64,000 bases of DNA from Leishmania mexicana MHOM/GT/2001/U1103 (taxonomy: Eukaryota; Euglenozoa; Kinetoplastea; Trypanosomatida; Trypanosomatidae): NCBI RefSeq assembly GCF_000234665.1, contig NC_018317.1, forward strand, positions 26,001-90,000, read 5' to 3'. Under the pieces are notes generated by a model. That model saw nothing but the letters and a program-made list of their open reading frames with translations, was not told the origin of the DNA and did not search any database. Shown here piece by piece: positions 20,959 to 31,694 of the stretch. How positions within the stretch are numbered: the first letter of the stretch is position 1; the number at the start of each line of letters is the position of its first letter. A program made the translations under genes and the position numbers.

Positions 20959-22470
20959 TTACTGGACCGTCGCCGGGGCACCCTGCTGTTGCTGCTGCTG
21001 GAGCACTTGCTGGTAGTAGTCGTATTTGGCAGAGGTGCTATTCCGCTTCAGCACATCCATGACGGGACCCATGCACATCTCAAAATGCCGGCGGTTCAGC
21101 TTCGCCGTCGTGACGTCCGTGACGGCCACGATGTCTGCAACGGTGCGGTGCTCGTTGAGGAATTCCAGTTCGCCAAAGTGGTCACCGCTGTGGAACTCGC
21201 ACACTTTCGTCTTGTTGCCGGCCGCGTCGCGGCCAATGACCTCCACAGTGCCTTCGGTAATGATGTACAGCCACTCGCCCTCCTCGTTGTAGTGGATGAT
21301 ATAGTCGCCGGCAGCGAACTCATCGCTCGTGAGGGCGTCTGCGATCTGCATGCACTCGTAGGAGTCGAGGCTCTGCAGGAAGGGAACCTTGGCCAGCATC
21401 GACACGTACATTTCACGACGGCGGATGCAGGAGCCCATGACGAGGTTGCGGTACGTTTCACGGTCCAGCACCCACGCTACCAGCGTCTCCGTGGACACCT
21501 TCACGCTTGCTACGGCAGGTGTGTCGTACAGCAGCTCCAGCTCGCCAACCGCCGTTCCCTCCGTCTTAACGAACACCTTTTGGCCCTCTTTTATAATATC
21601 CGCCTCACCGCTCTGAATAACGTAGAGCTTGTCGCAGTGGGTCTGGCCGAACTCGATGATGCACTCGTCCCTCACGAACTCCTCGCGGTACATCGCTTCA
21701 GCCACAGTTAGGATGTCCTTGCTGCCGAGGAAGCCAAAGAGCACGTTGTGGCTCAGCAGCTTGCAGATCATATTCGTGTCTTCCTGCGACTTTTCATGCA
21801 CCGGGGGCACGTAGTTCTTGGCCGCCTCAGGATCAATGCCCTCGACTCGTACTGTCTGGCGACGAGCGCGGCCGGCGCCGAGTGACGTCAGGTCCGCCGT
21901 GGCCTGGGTCGGCACCCACTCCAGGTTCTCGCCGAAGGCGGATCCCGAATTCGCGTTCCCATCCTGTTCGGCGTCCCACATGTTGCGGGTGTTCTCCTCG
22001 CACTGCTTTGCAATCTTGTTGCGAAGATCAAAGTCTATGCGGGTGTCGCTCACCTCGATGAGGCACATGCGTTGGTTCACCTGCGCCAGGGAGAGCAGCT
22101 TGCGCCCCGCGTAGTTCGAGATGGGGTTGTTGCTGAGGTTGAGCGAGTTGGCGGTGGGGTGCGCCTTGAACACTTCCACGATACGGTCAATCACGGCATT
22201 GCCTTTGACAGCCTCCTCACTGAAGTCTGAGTTGTACAGCTTCTGGTCCGTGGCGTTGAGGGAGCGGAAGCAGCTCAGATGCTCAATGACGTCCAGCACT
22301 GCCAGCAGACCGCGGTTGCCGACGTAGTTGTTGCTGAGGTCGATCTCGAGGATGCTGTCGAAGGTTTCTCGGCTCTGAAAGAACTCCACCAGCTTCGCAT
22401 TGGGTGTCGTGACGCCCTCCTGGTTGCACGCCTGCAGGAAGAGCGAGATGGGGGTGTCTTCCGCGGACAT
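20959..22470 (-). CDS. PKAR: Protein kinase A regulatory subunit, kinetoplastid type
   Basis: The 503-residue product has the kinetoplastid PKA-R layout. Residues 1-150 are leucine-rich-repeat-like (LEIDLSNNYV, SLNLSNNPIS) in place of the usual docking domain. An inhibitor site RARRQTV (about 201-207) follows, with a phosphorylatable Thr at the pseudosubstrate position. Two cyclic-nucleotide-binding folds follow at about 240-350 and 360-475. Their phosphate-binding cassettes, GELELLYDTPAVAS (about 309-322) and FGELEFLNEHRTVAD (about 432-446), lack the arginine that in mammalian R subunits binds the cyclic phosphate. Published work on trypanosome PKA-R shows activation by nucleosides instead of cAMP, which fits. 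A polyglutamine stretch ends the protein. The start ATG 22470 has no nearby alternative. Confidence 0.95.
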   Translation of the reverse strand: MSAEDTPISLFLQACNQEGVTTPNAKLVEFFQSRETFDSILEIDLSNNYVGNRGLLAVLDVIEHLSCFRSLNATDQKLYNSDFSEEAVKGNAVIDRIVEVFKAHPTANSLNLSNNPISNYAGRKLLSLAQVNQRMCLIEVSDTRIDFDLRNKIAKQCEENTRNMWDAEQDGNANSGSAFGENLEWVPTQATADLTSLGAGRARRQTVRVEGIDPEAAKNYVPPVHEKSQEDTNMICKLLSHNVLFGFLGSKDILTVAEAMYREEFVRDECIIEFGQTHCDKLYVIQSGEADIIKEGQKVFVKTEGTAVGELELLYDTPAVASVKVSTETLVAWVLDRETYRNLVMGSCIRRREMYVSMLAKVPFLQSLDSYECMQIADALTSDEFAAGDYIIHYNEEGEWLYIITEGTVEVIGRDAAGNKTKVCEFHSGDHFGELEFLNEHRTVADIVAVTDVTTAKLNRRHFEMCMGPVMDVLKRNSTSAKYDYYQQVLQQQQQQGAPATVQ

Positions 22471-23385
22471 CGCGCCTGTTTATAGAGGGAAGATGAGGAG
22501 AAGAGAGGAAAAGGTGGTGTGGCGCCACTGGGTAAGGGACGGAGGAGGTGAGCGATCGAACGATCGGAGGGCTGTGACGCGGAACAGCGGACGGGGGAGG
22601 GGGGAGGAAGTCGGACTGTGTGTATGTATATACGGGCACACAAGAAGACACGGGGACAATACCAGCGCACCCGCACACGTACGTGCGCAGCGGAGAGCCA
22701 AGCAAGCCGACGAAGACGGCGAACCACAAGAGAGGAGAGAGAACAACAAAACGAAGGAAAACGCGCACACGCACGAGAGCCAAAGTTGGAGGGGAGGGGG
22801 AGCAGAAAGGGGAAAAAGGGATGCGGCGACACTGACGGGGATGTGCAGGTGCGTGGGCGAGAGAGAGAGAGGGAGACAGGGAGGGTCAGAGAGACGCACG
22901 CGTCGGAAGCACATGTGGCAGCGAGAGAGAGAGAGTCACTCAGACACACCCACTCACGGCAGCAGAGACTGGCCACACGTGCCAGCGCCGACACGCACCA
23001 AGTATATGAGTGCATGTGTGGGTGTTATCGAGCATGCCGCTCTCTCCAAGGCCGCAGTTGCTGCATTACCCGGCCTCGCCTTTCTCACGAGTGGCTTGAT
23101 AGAGAGATGTATAGATGTGCACGTGTCGACGCGCATGTACGACCGGTGGCCGTGCTGTGCTTTGGAGAAAAGCAAGAGACGATTGGTGGGCGGTGGTTGG
23201 TGAAGAGCCTTCCACGGAAACGCGATGGTGGGCCGTGAGAGAGACAGGAGAAAAGACAGAAAAAGAGCGCGGTGAGCTGCGAGGGACGGCACTCGTACAC
23301 ATGCGCTCTGCTGCGGATCTTGCGGCCTCTCACCATCCATGTGGCACTCGCCTCTTTCACTTCTCTGCAGCTCCATGAATGCTGT
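22471..23385. other. Intergenic spacer
   Basis: About 0.9 kb between the PKA regulatory subunit and MYST genes. Purine-rich plus-strand tracts around 22490-22530 and 22860-22940 would act as pyrimidine tracts in the transcript upstream of the ATG at 22470. No gene seen. Confidence 0.6.
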
Positions 23386-25257
23386 TCAGTAGTGGTAGTA
23401 CGGCGTGTCGTACGCGTAGGCGCCTCGCCTATCCTTTAGGAGCCAGCGCTTGTCGAACATCACACACGAGCGCGGCGTCTTTGTGTGAAGCTTTGCTGCT
23501 GCCTCGAGAAGCGTGGCCTCCAGAACCAGCGTGGCCGTGTAGCGCGCGCCAGATATCGAGCCACCACCATTCCCAGTACTTCCTCCGGCCGAGGAAGAGG
23601 ACACCTTGCTGCCGCTGCTCGCCTGCGAGTCTTTCAGCGAAGTGGAGGCGCTGCTGCGCTCTCGGCGTTGCCTTCTCTTTGAAGAGGTCGGAGAGGTTGG
23701 TGGTGAGGCGCTGTCGTCATCGTCGCTGCAGCGCGCCGCCGCGGCGTTGGCAGCAACGGGCTGATAGAAGGCGAACTCGCTCTGCAGGAGTAGCGTTTCC
23801 ATGTCGTCTGTGTGGATTGGTATGTCCATCAGCGCACGAAGCTCCGCCAGGGTGAAGCGCAGCTCCGGCTGTGCGGTCCGTGACACACGCCGGTGTAACG
23901 GAGCAACCGCGGCTAGAGACCGCAGCAGCGCGCGTCGCCAATAGGAGAGGAGCAACGACTGCCCGTGGGGCGAGAAGGGTCGACTGATGGCTCCACCAGA
24001 CCGCCCACAGAAACCGCACCCGCACACACGTTGCCGCTGCCGAGTCATCCAGTACGCCACATCCAGCAGGAAAGTAGCCACACCCGTGCGTTGAAAGATG
24101 GGCAACGTGACAATGCACGAGAGCGTGTGATCAGGGTGGTGCTTCAGCCTGCTGAAGTACCCCATCACCGCGTCGCCGTCCCAGTCCTCCGCATCGAAGT
24201 CGCTCGCAACCTGGCGGAACCCCTCTCTCGAGAGCGCGACCAGGTTGTCCACTCCACACTGCTCGGCGGACGTACCGGACGGCAGTGCGGCTGGCATGTA
24301 CGGCAGCGAGGCACGTGGAATCGTCACCACCACGTACTCGTACAGGTCGACATCATTCGACAGCACTTTGCTCTCGATGAGCTGTTTGCCCAGGAGGGAA
24401 AGGCAGCGGCCGTAGTGGAGGTCCTTGGCGCCGTCCACGAGGAACGCCTTGTACCCGGCGTCCTCGTCATGGTAGATGAGTCGACCAGGCGGGGTGCGCA
24501 GGCGGCAGTACTCGCCGGCCAGGTGTACGTAGTACTGCTCCCGCGTAAAGAAGGGCGAGAGACAGCGGTGGCACACGTAGACGGAGTGACAGACGTCGTC
24601 TTCGGGGAGGGCCAGGTACTGTAGAGCGCTGTAGGGTGCAGGAAACCAAGGCTGGAAGGCGTAGCACAGATACACCACCTCGCACACGGCCGTGTCATGC
24701 TCCATCGCGGCCACCCACTCCTCCGGTGCTTCGCGGGGCTGTCCAGACAGGTGCGAGACGGCGGACACTGACGCCACCCCTTCGTCATCGCGAGGTTCCG
24801 GCACCGTTGCGGGCGGCTCAGGGGGCGAAGAGCTAGCGGAAGTCATTGCAGCGGTGTTGTTGGCGAGGGCGACGTCCCCAGACGCCGGGGCGAGAGCGAA
24901 GGCATCATACCAGCCATCGTAGCGGTAGTGGTAGCCGCCGTTTGAGACAAAGCTGCCGCCGGCGGCGCGCAGCTCGTTGCAGCTGTGTATGGTCCCGCTC
25001 CCAATAGTGCTGAGCGGGGCCCCGCTCCACGACAGTGCAGCCGCCTTGCGCCGCTGCCGCGCCAGCTCCGCGCCAAACTCGATGTGGGTGCAGTGAACGT
25101 AATACAAGCGCCGCCATGGCTCCTCGGCGTGGGGGCGCACCCCCACCACCACCCCTGTCACGGCGAATCCGTCGCTGCGGATGCCATCGGAGCTGTTCGT
25201 GGCATGCGTGGATGTGGAGTCGGTGAGGAAAAGACGACACCGCTGGCCGACCTCCAT
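23386..25257 (-). CDS. MYST-family histone acetyltransferase, divergent
   Basis: The 623-residue product carries the MYST architecture. The N-terminus (GQRCRLFLTDS... then LYYVHCTHIEF) looks like the chromo-barrel/Tudor-knot domain of Esa1/Tip60 enzymes, with an insert. A C2HC zinc finger C-x2-C-x12-H-x5-C spans residues 229-251 (CHRCLSPFF...). The acetyltransferase core follows: VMGYFSRLKHHPDHTLSCIVTLP (about 364-386, with Cys381 at the position of the conserved active-site cysteine) and the acetyl-CoA loop QRTGVA (389-394). Where Esa1/Tip60 have the general-base glutamate in a SPEKPLSDLG motif, this protein reads AISRPFSPHG, so the Glu seems to be replaced by Ser. An acidic Ser-rich insert lies near the C-terminus. 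ATG 25257 is used; the upstream frame is spacer-like. Which of the kinetoplastid HAT paralogues it is I cannot say. Confidence 0.9.
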   Translation of the reverse strand: MEVGQRCRLFLTDSTSTHATNSSDGIRSDGFAVTGVVVGVRPHAEEPWRRLYYVHCTHIEFGAELARQRRKAAALSWSGAPLSTIGSGTIHSCNELRAAGGSFVSNGGYHYRYDGWYDAFALAPASGDVALANNTAAMTSASSSPPEPPATVPEPRDDEGVASVSAVSHLSGQPREAPEEWVAAMEHDTAVCEVVYLCYAFQPWFPAPYSALQYLALPEDDVCHSVYVCHRCLSPFFTREQYYVHLAGEYCRLRTPPGRLIYHDEDAGYKAFLVDGAKDLHYGRCLSLLGKQLIESKVLSNDVDLYEYVVVTIPRASLPYMPAALPSGTSAEQCGVDNLVALSREGFRQVASDFDAEDWDGDAVMGYFSRLKHHPDHTLSCIVTLPIFQRTGVATFLLDVAYWMTRQRQRVCGCGFCGRSGGAISRPFSPHGQSLLLSYWRRALLRSLAAVAPLHRRVSRTAQPELRFTLAELRALMDIPIHTDDMETLLLQSEFAFYQPVAANAAAARCSDDDDSASPPTSPTSSKRRQRRERSSASTSLKDSQASSGSKVSSSSAGGSTGNGGGSISGARYTATLVLEATLLEAAAKLHTKTPRSCVMFDKRWLLKDRRGAYAYDTPYYHY

Positions 25258-25725
25258 CGTGACTGCCCCACCCCTGCAGAGCAACGCAGGAATGGTGAGA
25301 GAAGCAAATCCCGCATGAGCAATGAAAGACGTGAAAGAGGGAAGGGTGTGAGAGAGGCAGCGGGCGAAGTGCAAGCGGGAGACACGAGACAAGAAAAACG
25401 GAAGCGCTCCGCTGCGCTTCAGCGTCCCTCTCCCTCTCTTCCCTAGACATGACACACCTGCACGCACACGTCCACAGACGTGTCGACCGCCATCGCGCGG
25501 AGCATGCAGCGGCGTGGCCATCCGTTGGCATCCTCTTCCATTCCCTTTGTATCCTCAAAAGACCAGCACGAGAAAGGTGGGCGCGGTGCCGGTGGCGGCT
25601 TCATAAACGGCTCCCCACCACCTCAGTGGCGGTTAGCGCGGTTCACCATACACTGTCGCTGGTTGGTGTGAATGCATGTCCTCTGCAGGCAGCCCGTGGA
25701 GCCTCTATGGTGGAAATCAGATCTA
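25258..25725. other. Short intergenic spacer
   Basis: About 0.47 kb between the MYST and TPR-like genes. Purine-rich plus-strand DNA at about 25290-25440 complements to a pyrimidine tract upstream of the MYST ATG. No gene seen. Confidence 0.6.
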
Positions 25726-27048
25726 TCAACACTGACCATCTACCCCAGCGCGGCTCCCTGGAGCGTTCCCCTGCCGGTGCGTGCTCGAGAGGTGGTGGGA
25801 AAAGAGGGAAGACGGACAGGGTGGCGTGGGGTGCAGTCGCCACTGCTCCACCTCCTGTGCCGCGCAGGCAGAGCTACTGAGAGGTGGCGTCTCCGGACCA
25901 GCCTCACCGTAGATGGCGCTGCACCTGTCAAACAGTGCGCGGGCAAGCTTTGTGTGACCAAGCTCTGCTGCCAGAACGCCTTTGAGCACCAGCGTGCGGA
26001 CGAACAGTGGATCTGTGGGGCCAAGGTACCGCCGTCGCGTGGCTGCCACTGTGTCTAGCAGCTTTAGCGCCTCGACGGATCGACTCTCCAGTAGTCGGTA
26101 CACCTGCGCCACGTGTTCCATTGTCAAAGCCAGCTTCAGCTCCTCCGTACCATCACCGCACTCGCCGTCGTCTCCGCCTACGCCTCGACGAAGCGCGCGT
26201 TGAGCGGCGTCCTTGTCGCTGCGCTGCCGCAGCGCGTGAAGATGCACGCGAATCGCCATGGAGCGCTGCCACGCTTGCAGCGCGGCGATGTAGTCGGCCG
26301 CCTCGTAGTGGCAGACGCCGATGGTGTGCAGGACGTCAGCGAGAAGACTACGGGACGGCCCGAGCGTGTGCGCGAGCCGGTCTTGTGCGTCCAGCAGCAG
26401 CGCCATCACGCTCGCAAGCACAGTCTCTGGCGTACCTGAAGAGGCTGCAGTAGAGGATAGAGGTATTGACGAATGTGTCGGACGTGCGTCAGCGCCGCAC
26501 ACGTCAACCAATGACGCGACCCACAGTTCACCGTCTCCGCGACTGGCTGGCGAGAATGGGGTGCGCCGAAGCTGTTCAAGGCGAAGCACAGCACGGTTGT
26601 ACGCGACGCCAGCCAGTCCCTCGTCCAGCTCACTACAGCACGCGCACTCCACCTCTGCAGATGTGCCAGCAGATGAAAGCCTCGTGTGCGTGCTGGTCAG
26701 GCGCTCTCTCCAGTACCCGTCGCACGTCACAAGCAGTCGCTCCGCCTCGGCGTAGTCCTGCACCGCCATGTAGATGCTCGATAGGAGCAGGAGACTGTTG
26801 CCGAAGAGTCGGTGGCGCTGCCGCTGTTGAGCTTGTGAAACTTCGCAGTCGACCGAAACACTGTCAGCGGTCTCTTCGTGATCGCCGCCTCCATGGCGAT
26901 GGCTGGCGTGGTCGCTGATATCCCTGTGCGGGCTCAGTGACAGTGAAAGGAGCGCCTCTTCCGCCGCGCCGCGTGCGTGGTGAAGGTCACCGAGGCGGTA
27001 GAGCCGCGTGGCGTCAGCGTAGAGCACTGTCGCTAGGGAAAGACTCAT
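25726..27048 (-). CDS. TPR-like repeat protein, 440 aa
   Basis: The product is built of helical pairs of tetratricopeptide type. Examples are LYADATRLYRLGDLHHARGAAEEAL near the N-terminus, LLLLSSIYMAVQDYAEAERLL (about 85-105), LLADVLHTIGVCHYEAADYIAALQAWQRSM (about 235-265), LTMEHVAQVYRLLESRSVEALKLLDTV and LVLKGVLAAELGHTKLARALFDRC. The spacing and the small residues at TPR positions 8, 20 and 27 support the call, and the pattern is close to the kinesin-light-chain subtype. Linkers are rich in Ser, Gly and charged residues, and the C-terminus is Pro/Ser/His-rich. It is likely a protein-protein interaction scaffold. ATG 27048 was chosen because the frame upstream to 27132 looks non-coding. No enzyme domain is present. 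Confidence 0.85.
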   Translation of the reverse strand: MSLSLATVLYADATRLYRLGDLHHARGAAEEALLSLSLSPHRDISDHASHRHGGGDHEETADSVSVDCEVSQAQQRQRHRLFGNSLLLLSSIYMAVQDYAEAERLLVTCDGYWRERLTSTHTRLSSAGTSAEVECACCSELDEGLAGVAYNRAVLRLEQLRRTPFSPASRGDGELWVASLVDVCGADARPTHSSIPLSSTAASSGTPETVLASVMALLLDAQDRLAHTLGPSRSLLADVLHTIGVCHYEAADYIAALQAWQRSMAIRVHLHALRQRSDKDAAQRALRRGVGGDDGECGDGTEELKLALTMEHVAQVYRLLESRSVEALKLLDTVAATRRRYLGPTDPLFVRTLVLKGVLAAELGHTKLARALFDRCSAIYGEAGPETPPLSSSACAAQEVEQWRLHPTPPCPSSLFSHHLSSTHRQGNAPGSRAGVDGQC

Positions 27049-30000
27049 AGTGTGCCTCTCACCGCAAACTTGCACGGTCGAGCCTCTAGTCCTCTCCATG
27101 ACCGGGAGTGCACACATCAGCGATGACAGCAAAGTAAGAGATGGGGCAGGGGGAAGAGGAAAGGTAAAATGAAGGTGCAGCCCGGTAGATGAAGGCTGTG
27201 GGGAGAATGTGAGAGAGAAGGTGCTTGCCTTTTCCCATGTGCATATCGGCGCCGTCCTCTGCTACCGTCCCCCTCCCCCCAAGAACGGCGCTGAGGTACA
27301 CACACACAAGCACGCGGCGGTGACCTCCGCTACAGCGCGAGAGAGCGAGAGCGACTGAGAGTGGGCATGGGGTCCGCCCTTTCAGTGCGAGTGGCTGTGA
27401 AGGAAGCGGGGCAGTGGAGAGCAGAGAGCCGCCGTGGCCCTCCCCTGTTAAAGGCGCTGCTGCATCGGCAGCAGACACAGTATTCCGGCGAGTATAGAAG
27501 AGAGGGGTGTTCGCCTCGCTGCATCTCTCTCGTGGTAAGTGTATGTCGGTATGTGCACTTTCAGAGCACCGCAGGTGCGCTCACGCGCGCTCTGCAGACG
27601 AAGCGGAATAGTAAAAGAAGACTCGAAGGAAAGGCAGAAGAAATGACGCCCGGGGCCGGCTGAAATCCAAAGTGGGCAGGGGGTGGGGTGGGATTGTGCG
27701 GGCATGCAACATCAACGACAACAGCGGGGTACACATCCTCCGTCACTGCCCTCGCCTAAATACAACAAAAGCCACGGAGAAAGTGCAAGAGAGCGGGAGC
27801 GCGCATACGTCCGCCGGCACGCACACGCCCGTCCTCATTGTCCCACAGAGCGAAGGCCACACACACACACACACACACAGAGGTGAGGTGAATCGAGCGA
27901 AAAGAGAAACACGAAATGACGGTGGAGGCCAGCGAAAAACGAGCTGGCGGTCCGGCAACCGCGTAGGGAAGCGTATGCACGTGTACATCCAGTGACGCGC
28001 AAAACCCGCTCGCATATCGGCGCATAAGCGCGTGCACGCCTGACTGGCGTGGCGCTGCCTCCTCTCTCCACCTCCTCGTGTAGGCGTGTTTGGAGAAAAC
28101 AGCAAGAAGCGCATCCGTTGCCGCCGTCCACCACAGCACTTTGCACACGTACACGCATTCACAGGGTAAGACGAAGTGGGATTAGAGAGAAGCCACGACG
28201 GAAATTTAGAGAAGAGGTAATCGCGCAAAGAACGTGAGAGCGGCCGAACATCCTCCGACCGGCAACATCAACGCCAGCCAATGCAAAATACGAGTTTGGA
28301 TGAGGAAGGAAAGCACACAGAAGCGGAGATCGAGAGGTGCACAGACATGAGAGACGTCGAAGATCACCTCCGAAAAAAGCCGATGTGCACACATTATATA
28401 GGATATCCATATATATATATATATATATTACTATGTATATTACTATGTATATGCGCCTGTGTCGATGTGTGCACTCCAGTGACAGAGAGAGGCACACACA
28501 CACACACGCCGACACGGACAGGGCAGGACAGAGTCAGAGAGGGCGGAGGGGGGAGGACGGGAGACGGGAAAGAGTGTACAACAGGGATGAGAGTGATGCG
28601 CGAAAAAAAAGACAGAGAGAAGGGAGAGAAAGCTAAGGAATCACTAAGATGGGAGAGTTGCGGTGTACGTGTGCGCTTGCGTTCATGTGTGTGGGTGCAT
28701 CACGCACACACGCACAGATGTATATGGACGCACGACTGCGGCACAACACAGATAAAGGTGAAGAGGAAAAGAGTCCCATAAAGAGAGAGAGAGGAGGCTG
28801 CAGCTATGTATGCCGACATGCATGCACACACATGCTTCTTGACCCACCACCTCGCCCTTGTTGCTGTCCCGTCGTCGCCACCAAGGGTTCTGCTTTTCCC
28901 GCTGCCGTTTGGCGTACGTCCCCCTCCCCATGATCATCACAGCGGCGGCGGTGGCGGCAGCGGTGGCGGTGGTGGTGATGGCCGCATCGCACAGAAAGAG
29001 GAGCACGGGTGAGAAAGATGGGCATGTGTGTGAGCATGGAATAGAAACACAAAAACAAGATCGATGCGTCCTTCGATGTGGCGAAGGTGGGAGACGAGAA
29101 GGGGGGACGGCAGACATGCGCGTACCTGTCTGAGGGGAGGAGGGAGGGAGGGACCTCGATCGTCGGTGAGAGACCCGAGAGAGCAGGGAAACACATGATG
29201 GCAATCCTCGCAGACTGAACGAGTGAACACCACAATAGAGGAAGGGAAAGAGAAGAGAGCAACGCGTCAAGGACAACAAGCGCCACCAGCTCCAACAGGG
29301 AGAGAGGGGGGAGGAGGAGGGGGAAGGGGGGCTACAACACACACACATACACACAGCGACGAAGAAGCAAGAAGGAAAGGGGGGAAGAAACAAAGGCCAC
29401 AGATGCCGGCTTAGGTCAGAAAGAGGAGGATGAGACGGCGGCGAAAAAAAGGGGTGGATTAGGGACCGGGTCACGGCGAGGCGAGGGCGGTGCGTGGGGT
29501 GGAGAAGGCCAGTGGGGAAACCTCTCATAATCGCACACCCCGCACGTGCACACGGAGAAGGAGAGAGGGCGGGGCGAAGGGTAAGAGAGGGAAAACAGAG
29601 AAAACAAAGAGTTGTACGAGGAGGAAGAGGAGGAGGTGTTTAGGTTGACACAGCACAGTCTCTATGACGTGAGCAACTCTCCTCCATCCCTCCTCTTCCA
29701 ACCTCCGTAGAGATATTCGCCACCGCCTCGAGATCATGTGATATGCACATGCACGCGTGCAGCACACGAGAGCAGGAGAAGTGAGGCAATATGGGGTTAG
29801 AGAGCCAGAAGAAGGCAAGTCCGAAAACGAAGACAGCCGCACAGAGGCACACCTAACACCTATCACGCGCGCAGCCAGGCGCAGCGGTAGAGCGAAGCCA
29901 ACGGCAGGATCCACGACGGGGAGGAAGGATGTACAGCGAGAGAGATGGGAAACAAGGAAGAAAATTCGAGTCAAAAAAAAAGAGAACAAAATTCGACAAT

Positions 30001-31694
30001 AAGATCCGAAGCACACGCACACACGCAGAGAGAGGTACACCAAGTGGGGGGCAGAGGGAGCAGAGCAACGCAACCACTGCCGAAGTCCGCAGGGATGAGT
30101 GACAGCGCAGCAGAAATGAGATAAGAAGAAGAGAGGGTATGAGCCGATGCCGTGTGTGCGGGCGTCGCCGCTCGTGTACACGCACACATGCATCCCACAT
30201 CGCACCACATAGATTTTGCTTCGTGTGACATACAACACCACCACCATCCAGCAGACAACATGCTCTCTTCTGCACTCTTTTCGATCATCTTGCTTACCTC
30301 TCGCATGTCGGCCAGTCACCACCACCACCTCTGTCCATGTCCCCTACTCCGCCCATCCGCCGCACCGGAGTGACGTCCCTTCTTCATCTCGTCGCTCCTC
30401 CTCCTCACCCTCAGTGCGGTTGGGTGCACCGCCGTCTGGTCCAGAGCTCTTCATGTGCGCCGTCGACTTTAAGGGAAGAGATGCGGAGCGGTGGAAGACA
30501 CCTGTCTTCCAACATCACACGCAGCGGCACACCCGCACACAGATAGCAAGACAGTATGCCGCTAGTGTGCCCTCAAGCGTGGGACTGATGCGCGCATGCA
30601 CCGCTGCTGTGGCGACCACGAAGAGACGGCGGCGGTGGCGCGAGATGAGAGGCGGCCCGCACAACTAGTTGGGTGAGGACAGCGAATCGCGGAAAGAACG
30701 AGAGGGAGAGAGAGGACACGTGTATGTGTCTTTGTGTACAACAGAGAGCAGGCAAGATTAGGCAGCATTCTGGGGGAGGGGAGCGGAGCACGCACGCACG
30801 CACACCAACACGCATAACGATGGGAACGATAAGACCCAATGAAAAACGAGCTTACACGTACACTCACCGGAGGCGGCAGCGCAAACGCCGCCAACCACCA
30901 AAGCAACACAGATGGAGAGAGAGAACCACGAAGATCAGCAGAGAGCAGACACCGCGCCCATACAGAAACACAGACAGAGCGAGAGCGAGAGAGCGAGATG
31001 CCTCTGCACCCCCAGTGGATGACGAGAAAACACGAAAGAAAACTCAGAAGTGGAAGAGAGAAAGGACTAGGACGAGGGACACGGACCCCAGCGGCCGTGC
31101 TCGTCCCTCACGGCCCTCACCACACCTCCTCTCCCGCCTCCACAGCGAGACAAAGGGGCCAAACGGATGGGGGAGGGGCGCGGCACCGATAAAGACACCG
31201 CCTGAAGTACGAAAAGTCGAAAGAAAAAGCGTGAAGAAAGCAAATCTTCGACGCACCGAGGGGTGCAACTGTGCGGCGGTGGTGAGAGCGAGATGGGGTG
31301 GGCACGCAGGCACACACACCCACAACTGCGACAGACCACGCTGGGGCTGGGGCTGTGACTATGTCATCACAAGAGACGGAAACGCGAACGTCTGAGTGGC
31401 ATCTCCTGCGCATGCACTCGGGCACATAGACAAAGGGAGAAAGGAGTGGGGGGAGGTGGCAGCAGCGCATCCCATAGATCTACAAGGAAGACGGGTAGGT
31501 CACGCTGCAACCCCACGACAGTGCGACGGACGAGCACGTGTGCTCGAGGTGCACACAGTGGCTTGCCGCCCCATTTTTTGTTGTTCCCCGTCGACCGGCC
31601 ACCTGCCGGCTTGCCACGCCACTTCTCTCTCCCTATCCTAACCCATCCGGCTCCTCGCCGCCGATTCCGCCGCACGTGACCTCCGCTACAGATG
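27049..31694. other. 4.6 kb spacer without a supported gene
   Basis: The longest gene-free interval of the window. It contains CA, GA and AT microsatellites, many A/G-rich stretches and no frame with balanced composition; the longest plus-strand frame (30673-31395) is Arg/Thr/Lys low-complexity translation of purine-rich DNA. By direction of transcription it should mainly be 3' UTR of the gene ending at 31695 plus spacer of the TPR-like gene. A small ORF or noncoding RNA cannot be excluded by eye. Confidence 0.55.
28409..28429. repeat. (AT)n microsatellite
   Basis: A run of about ten AT units, followed by two copies of tactatgtat. AT-rich repeats are rare in this GC-rich window; it lies in the 27.0-31.7 kb spacer. 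Confidence 0.85.

Noticed and set aside
30673..31395. Plus-strand 240-residue frame
   Set aside because: It is Arg/Thr/Lys-rich translation of purine-rich DNA without any motif, on the opposite strand to all real genes.
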